A stretch of DNA of 64,000 nucleotides from Streptomyces xiamenensis. GTDB lineage: Bacteria > Actinomycetota > Actinomycetes > Streptomycetales > Streptomycetaceae. Shown in pieces: positions 17,199 through 25,071 of this stretch; positions within the stretch are counted from its first letter, which is position 1; each line of letters begins with the position of its first letter. A program made the position numbers and the translations under genes. Where the stretch lies: contig NZ_CP009922.3 in NCBI RefSeq assembly GCF_000993785.3, forward strand, positions 496,001 through 560,000. The letters run 5' to 3'. The notes under the pieces were generated by a model. It saw only the letters and a program-made list of their open reading frames with translations, was not told the DNA's origin and did no database searches.

Positions 17199-19444
17199 CC
17201 GTGGTCCTCGGTGAGTCGGGCGGCTGCCTGGCGGATGCTCCGCTCGACCTGGTCGGCGAGGCCCATGGCCTCGTGCCCGAGGCCGGCCAGCGCGACGGCG
17301 GTGTCCTGGCCCTCCGCGACGGCCTCGGTGGCGGGCTGCGGGCTGTCCACCACCCGGGCGTCGGCGAAACCGCTGACGGTGTACACGATGACGGGCGCGT
17401 CGGTCAGGACGCGCACGGTCCAGGTGGCGCGCTGTTCCGCGCCGAAGCCCTCGGCGGCGGTGCCGGGGGCGGCGAGGGTGAGGGGCAGCGGGGCGCCCTC
17501 CCCGGTGCCGAAGGAGGCGCGCAGGGCTTCCATGGCCGGTGCGTCGGCCTTGGTGAACACCATGCCGACGGTGGTCACACTGCTCACGGTGTCGTCCACG
17601 TAGCTGGCCCGCACGGCCCGCTCGCAGCCGGCCGTGGGCAGCAGGACCTCGGCGAGGGCGGGGCCGACGGCGGTGAGGCAGTCCTCGTCGGGCGCGACCG
17701 CGACCCGCAGCCAGCGGCGCTCGGCCCCGCCGGGGCCGGCGCCCTCGCTGGTCAGCTCCGGCGGGAACAACTCGTCGACGGGGAGATCCCGCCACAGCGA
17801 GCGGCTGTCGTCGAAGGCCGCCCGGGCTGCGGAGGCGGCGCTGTCCCCGGTGAGCCAGGCTCCGGCGGCGGCGCCGCCGAGCAGTCCGGCGCCCAGCACG
17901 AGCGCGATGACCACGGCGGCCACCCGCAAGGGGTGCGGCCGGGAGGCGACCACGCGCAGCAGCAGGGTCGGGTGCGGGTCGTCCTCGGGCACGCCCGGCT
18001 CCCCGGCGGGCCGGGGCGGCGCCGTGGGCGCGCCGGGGCCGGGGGCGGGCGAGAAACCGGCGGAGGTTCCGGGCCCCGCGCCGGTCCGGTCCCCGGGCGG
18101 GGCGGGTCGGGGCCCGGCCGGAACGCCGCCGGTTCCCCGGTCATGTGCCGGGCCGGGGGGCGGCACGGAGCCGGCGGGCCTACGTACGGAGGTTCCGCCA
18201 CCGGAGGACGCCGGGCCGGGGACGGGCGGAACGGGGGGCCGCCGGGACGGTGCGAAGCCGCCCGTGACGGAGGGCGGTCGGCCGGTCGTGGCGGAGCCGC
18301 CCGGGGCGGACGCACCGGGCGCCGGTGCGACGGAGGGGCGGCCGCCGGGAGCGGACGCGCCCGAAGGGGAGGAACCCCCGGACCCACCCGGCGCACCCGA
18401 CGGCGACCGACCGGGCGACGGGACCGCGGAGCGACCCGCCGACACCGAACCTCCCGTCCCGGGGGGCGGTGTGGAGCCGACGGGCGGGCGTGCCGACATC
18501 CCGCCACTGTCGGACCCCGGGCCGGGGACGGGCGGAACCGTGGGGCGCGACCCCGGAGCCGGGCCGGCCGGACGGGGAGGGTTGAGGCGCGTACCGGACG
18601 GCGCGTGATCGGGCAGGTGGGGAACGGACGCCCGGCGGGGCGGCGCCGAGCCGCCCACCGCGTCTGTCGGACCGGCGGGCGCACCCGTCGCTCCGCCCGT
18701 CCCGACCGCGGCGCGCGGCGCTCCGGCGGATGGGGCACGCACCGCGGACGGCTCCGGCCTGCCCGTCGCCGCCGGGCCGACGGACGATCCGATGCCCGGA
18801 CCGCCCCGCGCCGGGCCGACGGACGGAGCCGGGCCGACGGACGGGGCCGAGCCGGGGGACGGCTGACGCTCCGGCGCTGCGGCGAACCTCGGCCCACCCG
18901 GCGCCGGTGTCCCGGCGTCCGGCCGCCCGGACGCCCTGCCAGTGGCCGGGCCCGCCGGCGTGCCGGTGCCGCCCGGTACGACGTCCGGCGGCCCCGGCGT
19001 GCTCAGCGCCCCCGCGGCCGGCGCCGCCGCCGGCTTCGCCGGTGCGGTGCTGCGCGGCAGGAGCCCCGGCGGGGACGCTCCGGAGTCCGGACGCCGCCCG
19101 GCGACGGAGGCCGGCCCCCCGGGCGGTCCGGCGGCCGTTCCTTCGTGCGGGCCGGCGGCCGGACGCCCCGGCGCGGGCCGGAGGTTCTGGGGCGGTGTGG
19201 GCGGGCCCGGCCGTTCCGGGGGTACGGGGCGGGCTGCCGCCGTCGGCTGCCGCGTCGTACCGGCTCCGGTGGCCGGGACGGGTATCCGGTGTCCGGTCGG
19301 GTTCTGCCCGCCCCGACCTCCGCCGTCGGCGCCCGCGCCGTCGTCCTCACCACTGTCGCCGGCGGACGTCGCCACGGGCGGGTGGGGTGGGCGCGGGGGT
19401 GTCAGGGGCATGGCGGGCCGTGGTTGTCCCGGCTGGGTGTCCAT
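17195..19444 (-). CDS. Long proline/glycine-rich single-pass membrane protein
   Basis: This 749-residue protein has an N-terminal 490-residue stretch made almost wholly of Pro, Gly, Ala, Ser, Thr and Arg, with local repeats such as PSVGPAPSVGPA. One transmembrane helix follows (VAAVVIALVLGAGLLGGAAA, about residues 510-530), then a folded extracellular domain of about 215 residues with two or more cysteines (EDCLTAVG, TAGCERAV). The topology is long disordered cytosolic tail and outside C-terminal domain. I recognise no known family. Coupling to the mycosin gene suggests the outer domain is its partner or substrate. The start ATG at 19444 is the only in-frame ATG near a GGAGGGG, with rather long spacing. 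Confidence 0.75.
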   Translation of the reverse strand: MDTQPGQPRPAMPLTPPRPPHPPVATSAGDSGEDDGAGADGGGRGGQNPTGHRIPVPATGAGTTRQPTAAARPVPPERPGPPTPPQNLRPAPGRPAAGPHEGTAAGPPGGPASVAGRRPDSGASPPGLLPRSTAPAKPAAAPAAGALSTPGPPDVVPGGTGTPAGPATGRASGRPDAGTPAPGGPRFAAAPERQPSPGSAPSVGPAPSVGPARGGPGIGSSVGPAATGRPEPSAVRAPSAGAPRAAVGTGGATGAPAGPTDAVGGSAPPRRASVPHLPDHAPSGTRLNPPRPAGPAPGSRPTVPPVPGPGSDSGGMSARPPVGSTPPPGTGGSVSAGRSAVPSPGRSPSGAPGGSGGSSPSGASAPGGRPSVAPAPGASAPGGSATTGRPPSVTGGFAPSRRPPVPPVPGPASSGGGTSVRRPAGSVPPPGPAHDRGTGGVPAGPRPAPPGDRTGAGPGTSAGFSPAPGPGAPTAPPRPAGEPGVPEDDPHPTLLLRVVASRPHPLRVAAVVIALVLGAGLLGGAAAGAWLTGDSAASAARAAFDDSRSLWRDLPVDELFPPELTSEGAGPGGAERRWLRVAVAPDEDCLTAVGPALAEVLLPTAGCERAVRASYVDDTVSSVTTVGMVFTKADAPAMEALRASFGTGEGAPLPLTLAAPGTAAEGFGAEQRATWTVRVLTDAPVIVYTVSGFADARVVDSPQPATEAVAEGQDTAVALAGLGHEAMGLADQVERSIRQAAARLTEDHG

Positions 19445-19571
19445 CCGTTCCCGCCCCTCCCGCCAGGCCTGTCCCGTCGCTGCTCACGACGGTGTTGGTC
19501 ACTCTACGTGCACCGGTTCATCCAGTGGTACCGGGCGCCGGATGAGGGAGCGTACCAACTGCCCTGCCCCG

Positions 19572-20492
19572 TCAGGCCGGTGATCCGTCCCCGGCCGGAC
19601 GCTGGACGCCCGCGGCGATCCGGTCCATGTCGTCAGCCGGCGGGGCGTCCGCTCCCACGTCGAAACCCAGGCGCAGCACCAGCAGTTCACCCGACCCGTC
19701 CGGTGCCGGGAAGACCACGGTCTCGGCGTAGGCCGAGATGCCCGCGCCGGTGGTCAGCAACTCCCGGATCCGGTAGCCGCTCTCGCCCGCGACGGTCGTC
19801 CGGGCGGCGAGCACGCGCTCGTGGCCGGTGACCCCCGCGTAGGTGGCGTCGCCGAAGGACTCCTCGATGTGGGCCGTGATGTCCGCCTCCGCCACCAGCC
19901 TCGGGTCCGTACCGGCGGCGGGGTCGGCCGTACCGAGGAAGGCGCCGGCCGTCACGCAGGAGCGGGCGGGGTCGGCGGGGCAGGGGTAGTCGCCCGTGGT
20001 GACCAGCAGGCCGCCGCCGCCGGGTTTCTCCTCCCAGCCGGGCAGCACCGGCAGCGCCAGCCCGCCGGGGCCCGGGCCGCTCAGGGGCAGGGGCAGGGGC
20101 GTCGCGGAGTCGTCGGGTTCGCCCCGGTCATCCGCCTCGCCCTCCGGGTCCGTACCGGTGGCGGGCGCGGTCGGGTCGGGGCCGGCACTCCCGCCTTCCC
20201 CCCGGTCGCCGAGCACCAGCACCCCGCCGGTCACCAGGGCGGCCAGCATCAGCGCGCTGCCCACCGCCATGAACACCACGGGCCGCCGCCCCGGTTCGCG
20301 TTTCCCCGCCGGTGCGCGCCGCGGCTCCGGGCGCCGTCCGGCGTCCGCCGGATCGGGGGCGGTGGGCCCCGGCTCCGCCGGGGCACGGGTGCGGCCGGTC
20401 CAGGCGGCGCCGTCCCACCAGCGCTCGGGCGCCGGTCCGTTGCCGGCGTGCCCCGGGTCGGGGTACCAGCCGGGAGAAGAGTTCGCACTCAC
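19572..20492 (-). CDS. DUF2510 membrane protein
   Basis: The 306-residue protein begins with a DUF2510 motif (PGWYPDPGHAGNGPAPERWWDGAAWT, residues about 7-32, shown here only as the family marker), followed by a Pro/Arg-rich cytosolic stretch, one transmembrane helix (VVFMAVGSALMLAALVTGGV, about 72-92), an acidic linker and an extracellular domain of about 165 residues with one Cys pair (DYPCPADPARSCV). Its outer domain resembles in size that of the neighbouring proline-rich protein. The function is unknown. It starts with GTG after GAGAGG at 8 bases. Confidence 0.78.
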   Translation of the reverse strand: MSANSSPGWYPDPGHAGNGPAPERWWDGAAWTGRTRAPAEPGPTAPDPADAGRRPEPRRAPAGKREPGRRPVVFMAVGSALMLAALVTGGVLVLGDRGEGGSAGPDPTAPATGTDPEGEADDRGEPDDSATPLPLPLSGPGPGGLALPVLPGWEEKPGGGGLLVTTGDYPCPADPARSCVTAGAFLGTADPAAGTDPRLVAEADITAHIEESFGDATYAGVTGHERVLAARTTVAGESGYRIRELLTTGAGISAYAETVVFPAPDGSGELLVLRLGFDVGADAPPADDMDRIAAGVQRPAGDGSPA

Positions 20493-20538
20493 GCCCGAAA
20501 CCTCTCACAGCATGCCGTCTCCCACCACCGCCGCCGTC

Positions 20539-21324
20539 CTACAGCGGGGTGACGTACGCACCCGCGATGCCGCCGTCCACCAGGAATTCGGCGGCGTTGA
20601 CGAACGACGCGTCGTCGCTGGCGAGAAACGCCACGGCCGCCGCGATCTCCTCGGCCTCCGCGAACCGGCCCACCGGGATGTGCACCAGCCGCCGCGCCGC
20701 CCGCTCCGGGTCCTTGGCGAACAGTTCCTTCAGCAGCGGGGTGTTGACCGGCCCCGGGCACAGCGCGTTGACCCGGATGCCCTCCCGGGCGAACTGGACG
20801 CCCAGTTCCCTGGACATGGCCAGCACGCCGCCCTTGGAGGCGGTGTAGCTGATCTGCGAGGTCGCGGCGCCCATCACCGCCACGAACGAGGCGGTGTTGA
20901 TGATGGAGCCCCTGCCCTGCCGCCGCATGTACGGGAGCGCGGCCTTGCAGCACAGGTACACGGAGGTGAGGTTGACCTCCTGCACCCGGCGCCACGCGTC
21001 GAGCTCGGTGGTGAGGATCGAGTCGTCGTCGGGCGGTGAGATCCCGGCGTTGTTGAAGGCGATGTCCACGGAGCCGTATGTCTCGTCGGCCGTCCGGAAG
21101 AGCGCCTCGACCTGGTCGGGGTCCGTCACATCGGTGGCCACGTACAGTCCGCCGGTCTCCCGCGCGGCGGCCTCGCCCCGGGCGGCGTCCACGTCGGCGC
21201 ACACCACGTGGGCGCCCTCGGAGGCGAGCCGGCGCGCGGTGGCCAGGCCGATGCCGGAGCCCGCTCCGGTGACGACGGCGGTGCGGCCGACCAGGCGGCG
21301 GCACACGGCGGTCTCGTCGGACAT
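20539..21324 (-). CDS. Short-chain dehydrogenase/reductase (3-oxoacyl-ACP reductase-like)
   Basis: A 261-residue classical SDR with the TGxxxGIG cofactor motif (VVTGAGSGIGLAT, residues about 17-29), NNAG, the catalytic Ser in NTASFVA, YxxxK (YTASKGG) and the PGPVNTP segment. An Asp at the end of the second strand (CADVD) indicates NAD(H). It follows the aldehyde dehydrogenase gene by 2 bases, so it belongs to the gamma-glutamylation catabolic operon and probably oxidises or reduces an alcohol or aldehyde intermediate; its substrate is not known. Confidence 0.9.
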   Translation of the reverse strand: MSDETAVCRRLVGRTAVVTGAGSGIGLATARRLASEGAHVVCADVDAARGEAAARETGGLYVATDVTDPDQVEALFRTADETYGSVDIAFNNAGISPPDDDSILTTELDAWRRVQEVNLTSVYLCCKAALPYMRRQGRGSIINTASFVAVMGAATSQISYTASKGGVLAMSRELGVQFAREGIRVNALCPGPVNTPLLKELFAKDPERAARRLVHIPVGRFAEAEEIAAAVAFLASDDASFVNAAEFLVDGGIAGAYVTPL

Positions 21325-21326
21325 GG

Positions 21327-22697
21327 TCAGTTCTCCTCGGTGCTGATGAAGACGTTCTTGGTCTCGGTGAAGGCCACCAGCGCGTCGGGGCCCAGCTCGC
21401 GTCCCAGACCCGACTGCTTGTAGCCGCCGAAGGGGGTGCTGTACCGGACGCTGCTGTGGGAGTTGACGGACAGGTTGCCGGCTGCGACGGCACGGGCCAT
21501 CCGGATGGCGCGCCCCGCGTCGCGGGTCCACAGCGATCCCGAGAGCCCGTACGGCGTGGCGTTGGCCAGCCGTACTGCCTCCGCCTCGTCCTCGAAGGGG
21601 GTGATGACGGCGACCGGGCCGAAGACCTCCTCGGTGGCGGTGCGTTCGTCCGCGGTGCGGGATTCCAGGACGGTGGCGGGATACCAGTAGCCCTTGCCGC
21701 CGGGGACGGTGCCGCGGATGGCGGCGGGGGCGGACTCGGGGACGTAGGACCGTACGCGTTCGCGCTGGGCGGCCGAGATCAGCGGGCCCATCGCGGTGTC
21801 GGGGTCGGCCGGGTCGCCGACGGTGAAGGCGCGCACCGCGGGCTCCAGCAGCTCCAGGAACCGGTCGTACACCTGGCGCTGCACCAGGATGCGGCTGCGG
21901 GCGCAGCAGTCCTGCCCCGTGTTGTCGAGGAAGGAGCCGGGGGCGGCGGCCGCGGCGCGTTCCAGGTCGGCGTCGGCGAAGACGATGTTGGGGCTCTTGC
22001 CGCCGAGTTCGAGGGTGACGGGCTTCACCTGGGCCGCGCAGCGGGCCATGATCTGTTGGCCGACCGCGGTCGACCCGGTGAAGACGATCTTGGCGACGCC
22101 GGGGTGGTCCACCAGGGCACCGCCGGTGGTGGGGCCGTCCCCGGGCAGGACCTGGAAGAGGTCTTCGGGCAGCCCTGCCTCGGTGGCGAGGCCGGCCAGC
22201 CGCAGGGCGGTGAGCGGGGTGGTCTCGGCCGGCTTGAGCAGGACGGCGTTGCCTGCGGCGAGGGCGGGCGCGGCGCCCCAGCCGGCGACGGGCAGCGGGA
22301 AGTTCCACGGGGCGATGACCCCGACGACGCCGAGCGGTTCGTGGAAGGTGAGGTCGATGCCGCCGGCCACCGGGATCTGCCGGCCGGCCAGCCGTTCCAC
22401 TCCCCCGGCGGCGTACTCCAGGACGTCGCGGACGTTGCCCGCCTCCCAGCGGGCGTTGTTGACGGGGTGGCCGGCCTCGCGGACCTCGATGTCGGCCAGT
22501 TCCGCGACGGCGCCGTCCACGGCGTCGGCGAAGCGGCGCAGCAGCCGGGCCCGGTCGGCGGGGGCGAGCGCGGCCCAGCGCTCCTGGGCCCGCGCGGCGC
22601 GGGCGACGGCGGCGTCCACCGCGCGCGGCCCGGTGGCGGGGACCGTGGCGATGGTTTCCTCGGTCGCCGGGTTGATCACCTCGTGCTCGTCCTGCAC
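21327..22697 (-). CDS. NAD(P)-dependent aldehyde dehydrogenase
   Basis: The 456-residue enzyme starts near EVINPATEETIATVPATG and has the ALDH family landmarks: the WNFPLPVAGW cofactor loop, FTGSTAVGQQI, the general-base Glu in LELGGKSPNIVF, the catalytic Cys region NTGQDCCARSRI (two adjacent cysteines) and EEVFGPVAVI. It should oxidise an aldehyde made from a gamma-glutamyl-amine. Start choice is open: GTG at 22697 has GGGAAGGGAG 10 bases before it, while GTG at 22721 overlaps the ligase stop as GTGA. I chose 22697 because it gives the usual short N terminus. Confidence 0.9.
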   Translation of the reverse strand: MQDEHEVINPATEETIATVPATGPRAVDAAVARAARAQERWAALAPADRARLLRRFADAVDGAVAELADIEVREAGHPVNNARWEAGNVRDVLEYAAGGVERLAGRQIPVAGGIDLTFHEPLGVVGVIAPWNFPLPVAGWGAAPALAAGNAVLLKPAETTPLTALRLAGLATEAGLPEDLFQVLPGDGPTTGGALVDHPGVAKIVFTGSTAVGQQIMARCAAQVKPVTLELGGKSPNIVFADADLERAAAAAPGSFLDNTGQDCCARSRILVQRQVYDRFLELLEPAVRAFTVGDPADPDTAMGPLISAAQRERVRSYVPESAPAAIRGTVPGGKGYWYPATVLESRTADERTATEEVFGPVAVITPFEDEAEAVRLANATPYGLSGSLWTRDAGRAIRMARAVAAGNLSVNSHSSVRYSTPFGGYKQSGLGRELGPDALVAFTETKNVFISTEEN

Positions 22698-22717
22698 GTG
22701 CGGTGTGCTCCCTTCCC

Positions 22718-24085
22718 TCACAGGCGTTCGAAGGAGCGGAACCGCTCCCAGTCGGTGACGGCCGTGTCGTAGGCGTTCTGTTCGACGCGGGCCATGTGCA
22801 GGTAGTGCTCGACGACGTCGTCGCCGAAGGCGTGACGGGCGAGCGCGCTGTTCTCCCACAGGTCGGCGGCCTCGCGCAGGGTGGCGGGGACGGTCTCGGC
22901 GCCGGCGGTGTAGGCGTTGCCGGTGCAGGCGTCGGGGAGTTCCAGCTCGTGCTCCACCCCGTACAGGCCGGCGGCGATCATGCCGGCGACGGCCAGGTAG
23001 GGGTTGACGTCGCCGCCGGGCAGCCGGTTCTCCAGCCGGTGGGAGGGGCCGTGACCGATGACGCGCAGCGCGCAGGTGCGGTTGTCGGGGCCCCAGGCGA
23101 CGGCGGTGGGGGCGAAGGAGCCGGGCCGGAACCGTTTGTAGGAGTTGATGTTCGGCGCGTACAGCAGGGTGAGTTCGCGCAGGGCGGCGAGCTGTCCGGC
23201 CAGGAAGTGCCGCATGGTGGCGGACATGCCGTACGGGCCGTCCGGGTCGGCGAGGACCGGCCGCCCCTCGCCGTCGCGCAGCGAGAAGTGGATGTGGCAG
23301 GAGTTGCCCTCGCGTTCGTCGTACTTGGCCATGAAGGTGAGCGCGCTGCCCTGCTGGGCGGCGATCTCCTTGGCGCCGGTCTTGTAGACGGTGTGCTGAT
23401 CGCAGGTGGTGAGGGCGTCGTCGTAGCGGAAGGCGATCTCGTGCTGGCCGAGGTTGCACTCGCCCTTGGCGGATTCGACGGTGAGGCCGGCGGCGCCCAT
23501 CTCGTTGCGGATGCGGCGCAGCAGGGGTTCGACGCGGCCGGTGCCGAGGACGGAGTAGTCGACGTTGTACTGGTTGGCGGGGGTGAGGCCGCGGTAGCCG
23601 GCCTCCCAGGCCTGCTCGTAGGTGTTGTTGAAGACCATGAACTCCAGCTCGGTACCGGCGTATCCGTGCCAGTCCCGCTCGGCGAGCCGGTCCAGCTGGC
23701 GGCGCAGTATCTGCCGGGGCGAGGCGGTGACGGGGCTGCCGTCGTGCCAGGCGAGGTCGGCGATCATCAGGGCGCTGCCGGGGTGCCAGGGCAGCCGGCG
23801 CAAGGTGGCGTGATCGCCGTGCAGGGCGAAGTCGCCGTAGCCGCGTTCCCAGGAGGACATGGCGTAGCCGTCGACGGTGTTCATGTCGGTGTCCACGGCC
23901 AGCAGGTAGTTGCAGCCCTCGGTACCGTGGTGGAGCACTTCGTCGAGGAAGAACCGGGCGGCGAACCGCTTGCCCTGGAGTCTGCCCTGCATGTCGGTGA
24001 AGGCGAGGACCACGGTGTCGAGCTCTCCGAGGTCGACCAGGCCCCGCAGTTCCTCGAGCGTCAGCGGGGGTGTGGGTGCTGCCAC
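22718..24085 (-). CDS. glnA4: Glutamine-synthetase-like gamma-glutamylamine ligase (GlnA4-type)
   Basis: The 455-residue protein has the GS fold: beta-Grasp N domain with LDTVVLAFTDMQGRLQGKRF, the GTELEF metal site, NSCHIHFSL ATP/metal site, NINSYKRFRPGSFAP and ENRLPGGDVNPYLAVAGMIAAGL near the end. Some true-GS substrate residues differ, as in GlnA-like enzymes that glutamylate amines. Its neighbours (FadR-type regulator, ethanolamine-type permease, gamma-glutamyl hydrolase, aldehyde dehydrogenase, SDR) match the setting of Streptomyces GlnA4, reported to make gamma-glutamylethanolamide. Substrate is therefore inferred. The start is the GTG at 24085, 7 bases after AGGAGG. Confidence 0.85.
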   Translation of the reverse strand: MAAPTPPLTLEELRGLVDLGELDTVVLAFTDMQGRLQGKRFAARFFLDEVLHHGTEGCNYLLAVDTDMNTVDGYAMSSWERGYGDFALHGDHATLRRLPWHPGSALMIADLAWHDGSPVTASPRQILRRQLDRLAERDWHGYAGTELEFMVFNNTYEQAWEAGYRGLTPANQYNVDYSVLGTGRVEPLLRRIRNEMGAAGLTVESAKGECNLGQHEIAFRYDDALTTCDQHTVYKTGAKEIAAQQGSALTFMAKYDEREGNSCHIHFSLRDGEGRPVLADPDGPYGMSATMRHFLAGQLAALRELTLLYAPNINSYKRFRPGSFAPTAVAWGPDNRTCALRVIGHGPSHRLENRLPGGDVNPYLAVAGMIAAGLYGVEHELELPDACTGNAYTAGAETVPATLREAADLWENSALARHAFGDDVVEHYLHMARVEQNAYDTAVTDWERFRSFERL

Positions 24086-24119
24086 GGGACGGCCTCCTGT
24101 CGCTACAGCCGGAGGCCAT

Positions 24120-24141
24120 AAGGTAGCCGTGCAGACCATTG
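24120..24141. promoter_or_regulatory. Candidate operator, copy 1 (glnA4/fadR divergent promoters)
   Basis: AAGGTA, six variable bases, then CAGACCATTG. The same arrangement occurs at 25028-25049 before the permease. It lies 16 bases upstream of the regulator ATG and 34 bases upstream of the ligase start, so a bound regulator could control both. Confidence 0.55.
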
Positions 24142-24157
24142 ATTGGGAAGTAGGTCG

Positions 24158-24913
24158 ATGGACGACTTCAGCAGCGCGGCCGGGTTCGCGGCGCCGGACG
24201 GCCTGCCGCCGGGCGCGCTGCGCCCCGTACGGGCCGGCAACGGCTTCGAGGAGGCGCTCGAACAGATACTGCGGGTGCTGCGGCTGGGCCTGGTGCCGCG
24301 CGGCGGCCGGCTGCCGGCCGAACGCGAGCTGGCCGAGCGGCTCGGCGTCAGCCGGGTCACGCTGCGCGAGGTGCTGAAGGTCCTTCAGGACGAGGGCCTG
24401 GTGGTGAGCCGGCGCGGCCGGTACGGCGGGACCTTCGTACGGGAGCGGTCCGAGCCCGCCAGGGACGCCGCCCGCGGCGAACTGCGCCGCCGGCTGGCCG
24501 GGGTGGACGTGGAGGACGTGCTGCGGCTGCGCGAGGTCCTGGAATCGGGAGCCGCCGGGCTGTGCGCGGCCGATCCGCCCGACGCGGCCCGCACCGAGCG
24601 GCTGCGCGCCGCGCTGACCGCCACCCAGGAGGCGCCGCTCGCCGACTACCGGCGCGCCGACACCGCGCTCCACCTGGCGCTGGCCGAACTCAGCGGCTCA
24701 CCGACGCTCGCCGTCCAGTACGCAGCGGTCCGGGCCGAACTCAACGCGCTGCTGGACTGCATCCCGCTGCTGGTGCGCAACCTGGCGCACTCCCAGGAGC
24801 AGCACGCCGCGCTGGTGGCGGCGGTGCTGGCGGGTGAGGCGGACGCGGCCCGGGAGATCGCCCGCGAGCACTGCGCGGGCACCGCCGCGCTGCTGCGCGG
24901 CTTTCTCACCTGA
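24158..24913 (+). CDS. FadR-subfamily GntR transcriptional regulator
   Basis: A 251-residue regulator with an N-terminal winged helix (residues about 25-95: LPAERELAERLGVSRVTLREVLKVLQDEGLVV and the wing RRGRYGGTFV) and an all-helical FCD ligand domain (VEDVLRLREVLESGAAGL, DTALHLALAELSGSP, HAALVAAVLAGEADAAREIAREH) holding the usual metal-binding Asp and His residues. It is divergent from the ligase gene and probably controls the cluster in response to an amine or its gamma-glutamyl form. The ATG at 24158 is chosen over the in-frame TTG at 24143. Confidence 0.9.
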   Translation: MDDFSSAAGFAAPDGLPPGALRPVRAGNGFEEALEQILRVLRLGLVPRGGRLPAERELAERLGVSRVTLREVLKVLQDEGLVVSRRGRYGGTFVRERSEPARDAARGELRRRLAGVDVEDVLRLREVLESGAAGLCAADPPDAARTERLRAALTATQEAPLADYRRADTALHLALAELSGSPTLAVQYAAVRAELNALLDCIPLLVRNLAHSQEQHAALVAAVLAGEADAAREIAREHCAGTAALLRGFLT

Positions 24914-25027
24914 CCCGCGGACCGCCACCGACCTCTGGCCGTCACCGCTGCCACCGCTGCCACCGGCGTCGCGCTTGTTTACCGCTGTTTTACGCACGGG
25001 GCTTGCGCCGCTCGCCTTCCGGGGGCA

Positions 25028-25049
25028 AAGGTATGCCGCCAAACCATTG
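25028..25049. promoter_or_regulatory. Candidate operator, copy 2 (permease promoter)
   Basis: AAGGTA, six variable bases, then CAAACCATTG, matching the copy at 24120-24141 in 15 of the 16 defined positions. It ends 22 bases before the permease ATG. Confidence 0.55.
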
Positions 25050-25071
25050 TGCGCGAGGCAGGAGCGGCCCC

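Noticed and set aside
17950..19440. Repeated CCGGGG/GGCGGG units that could suggest a CRISPR array or satellite
   Set aside because: The units vary, keep the reading frame and encode Pro/Gly/Ala-rich low complexity. No constant repeat with unique spacers exists here or elsewhere in the window.
17201..19831. An open frame of 876 codons on the plus strand opposite the proline-rich protein
   Set aside because: It is Arg/Gly/Ala-rich without any domain, and the opposite strand has a protein with signal-like membrane helix, folded domain and ATGA coupling. Long antisense frames are common at this GC.
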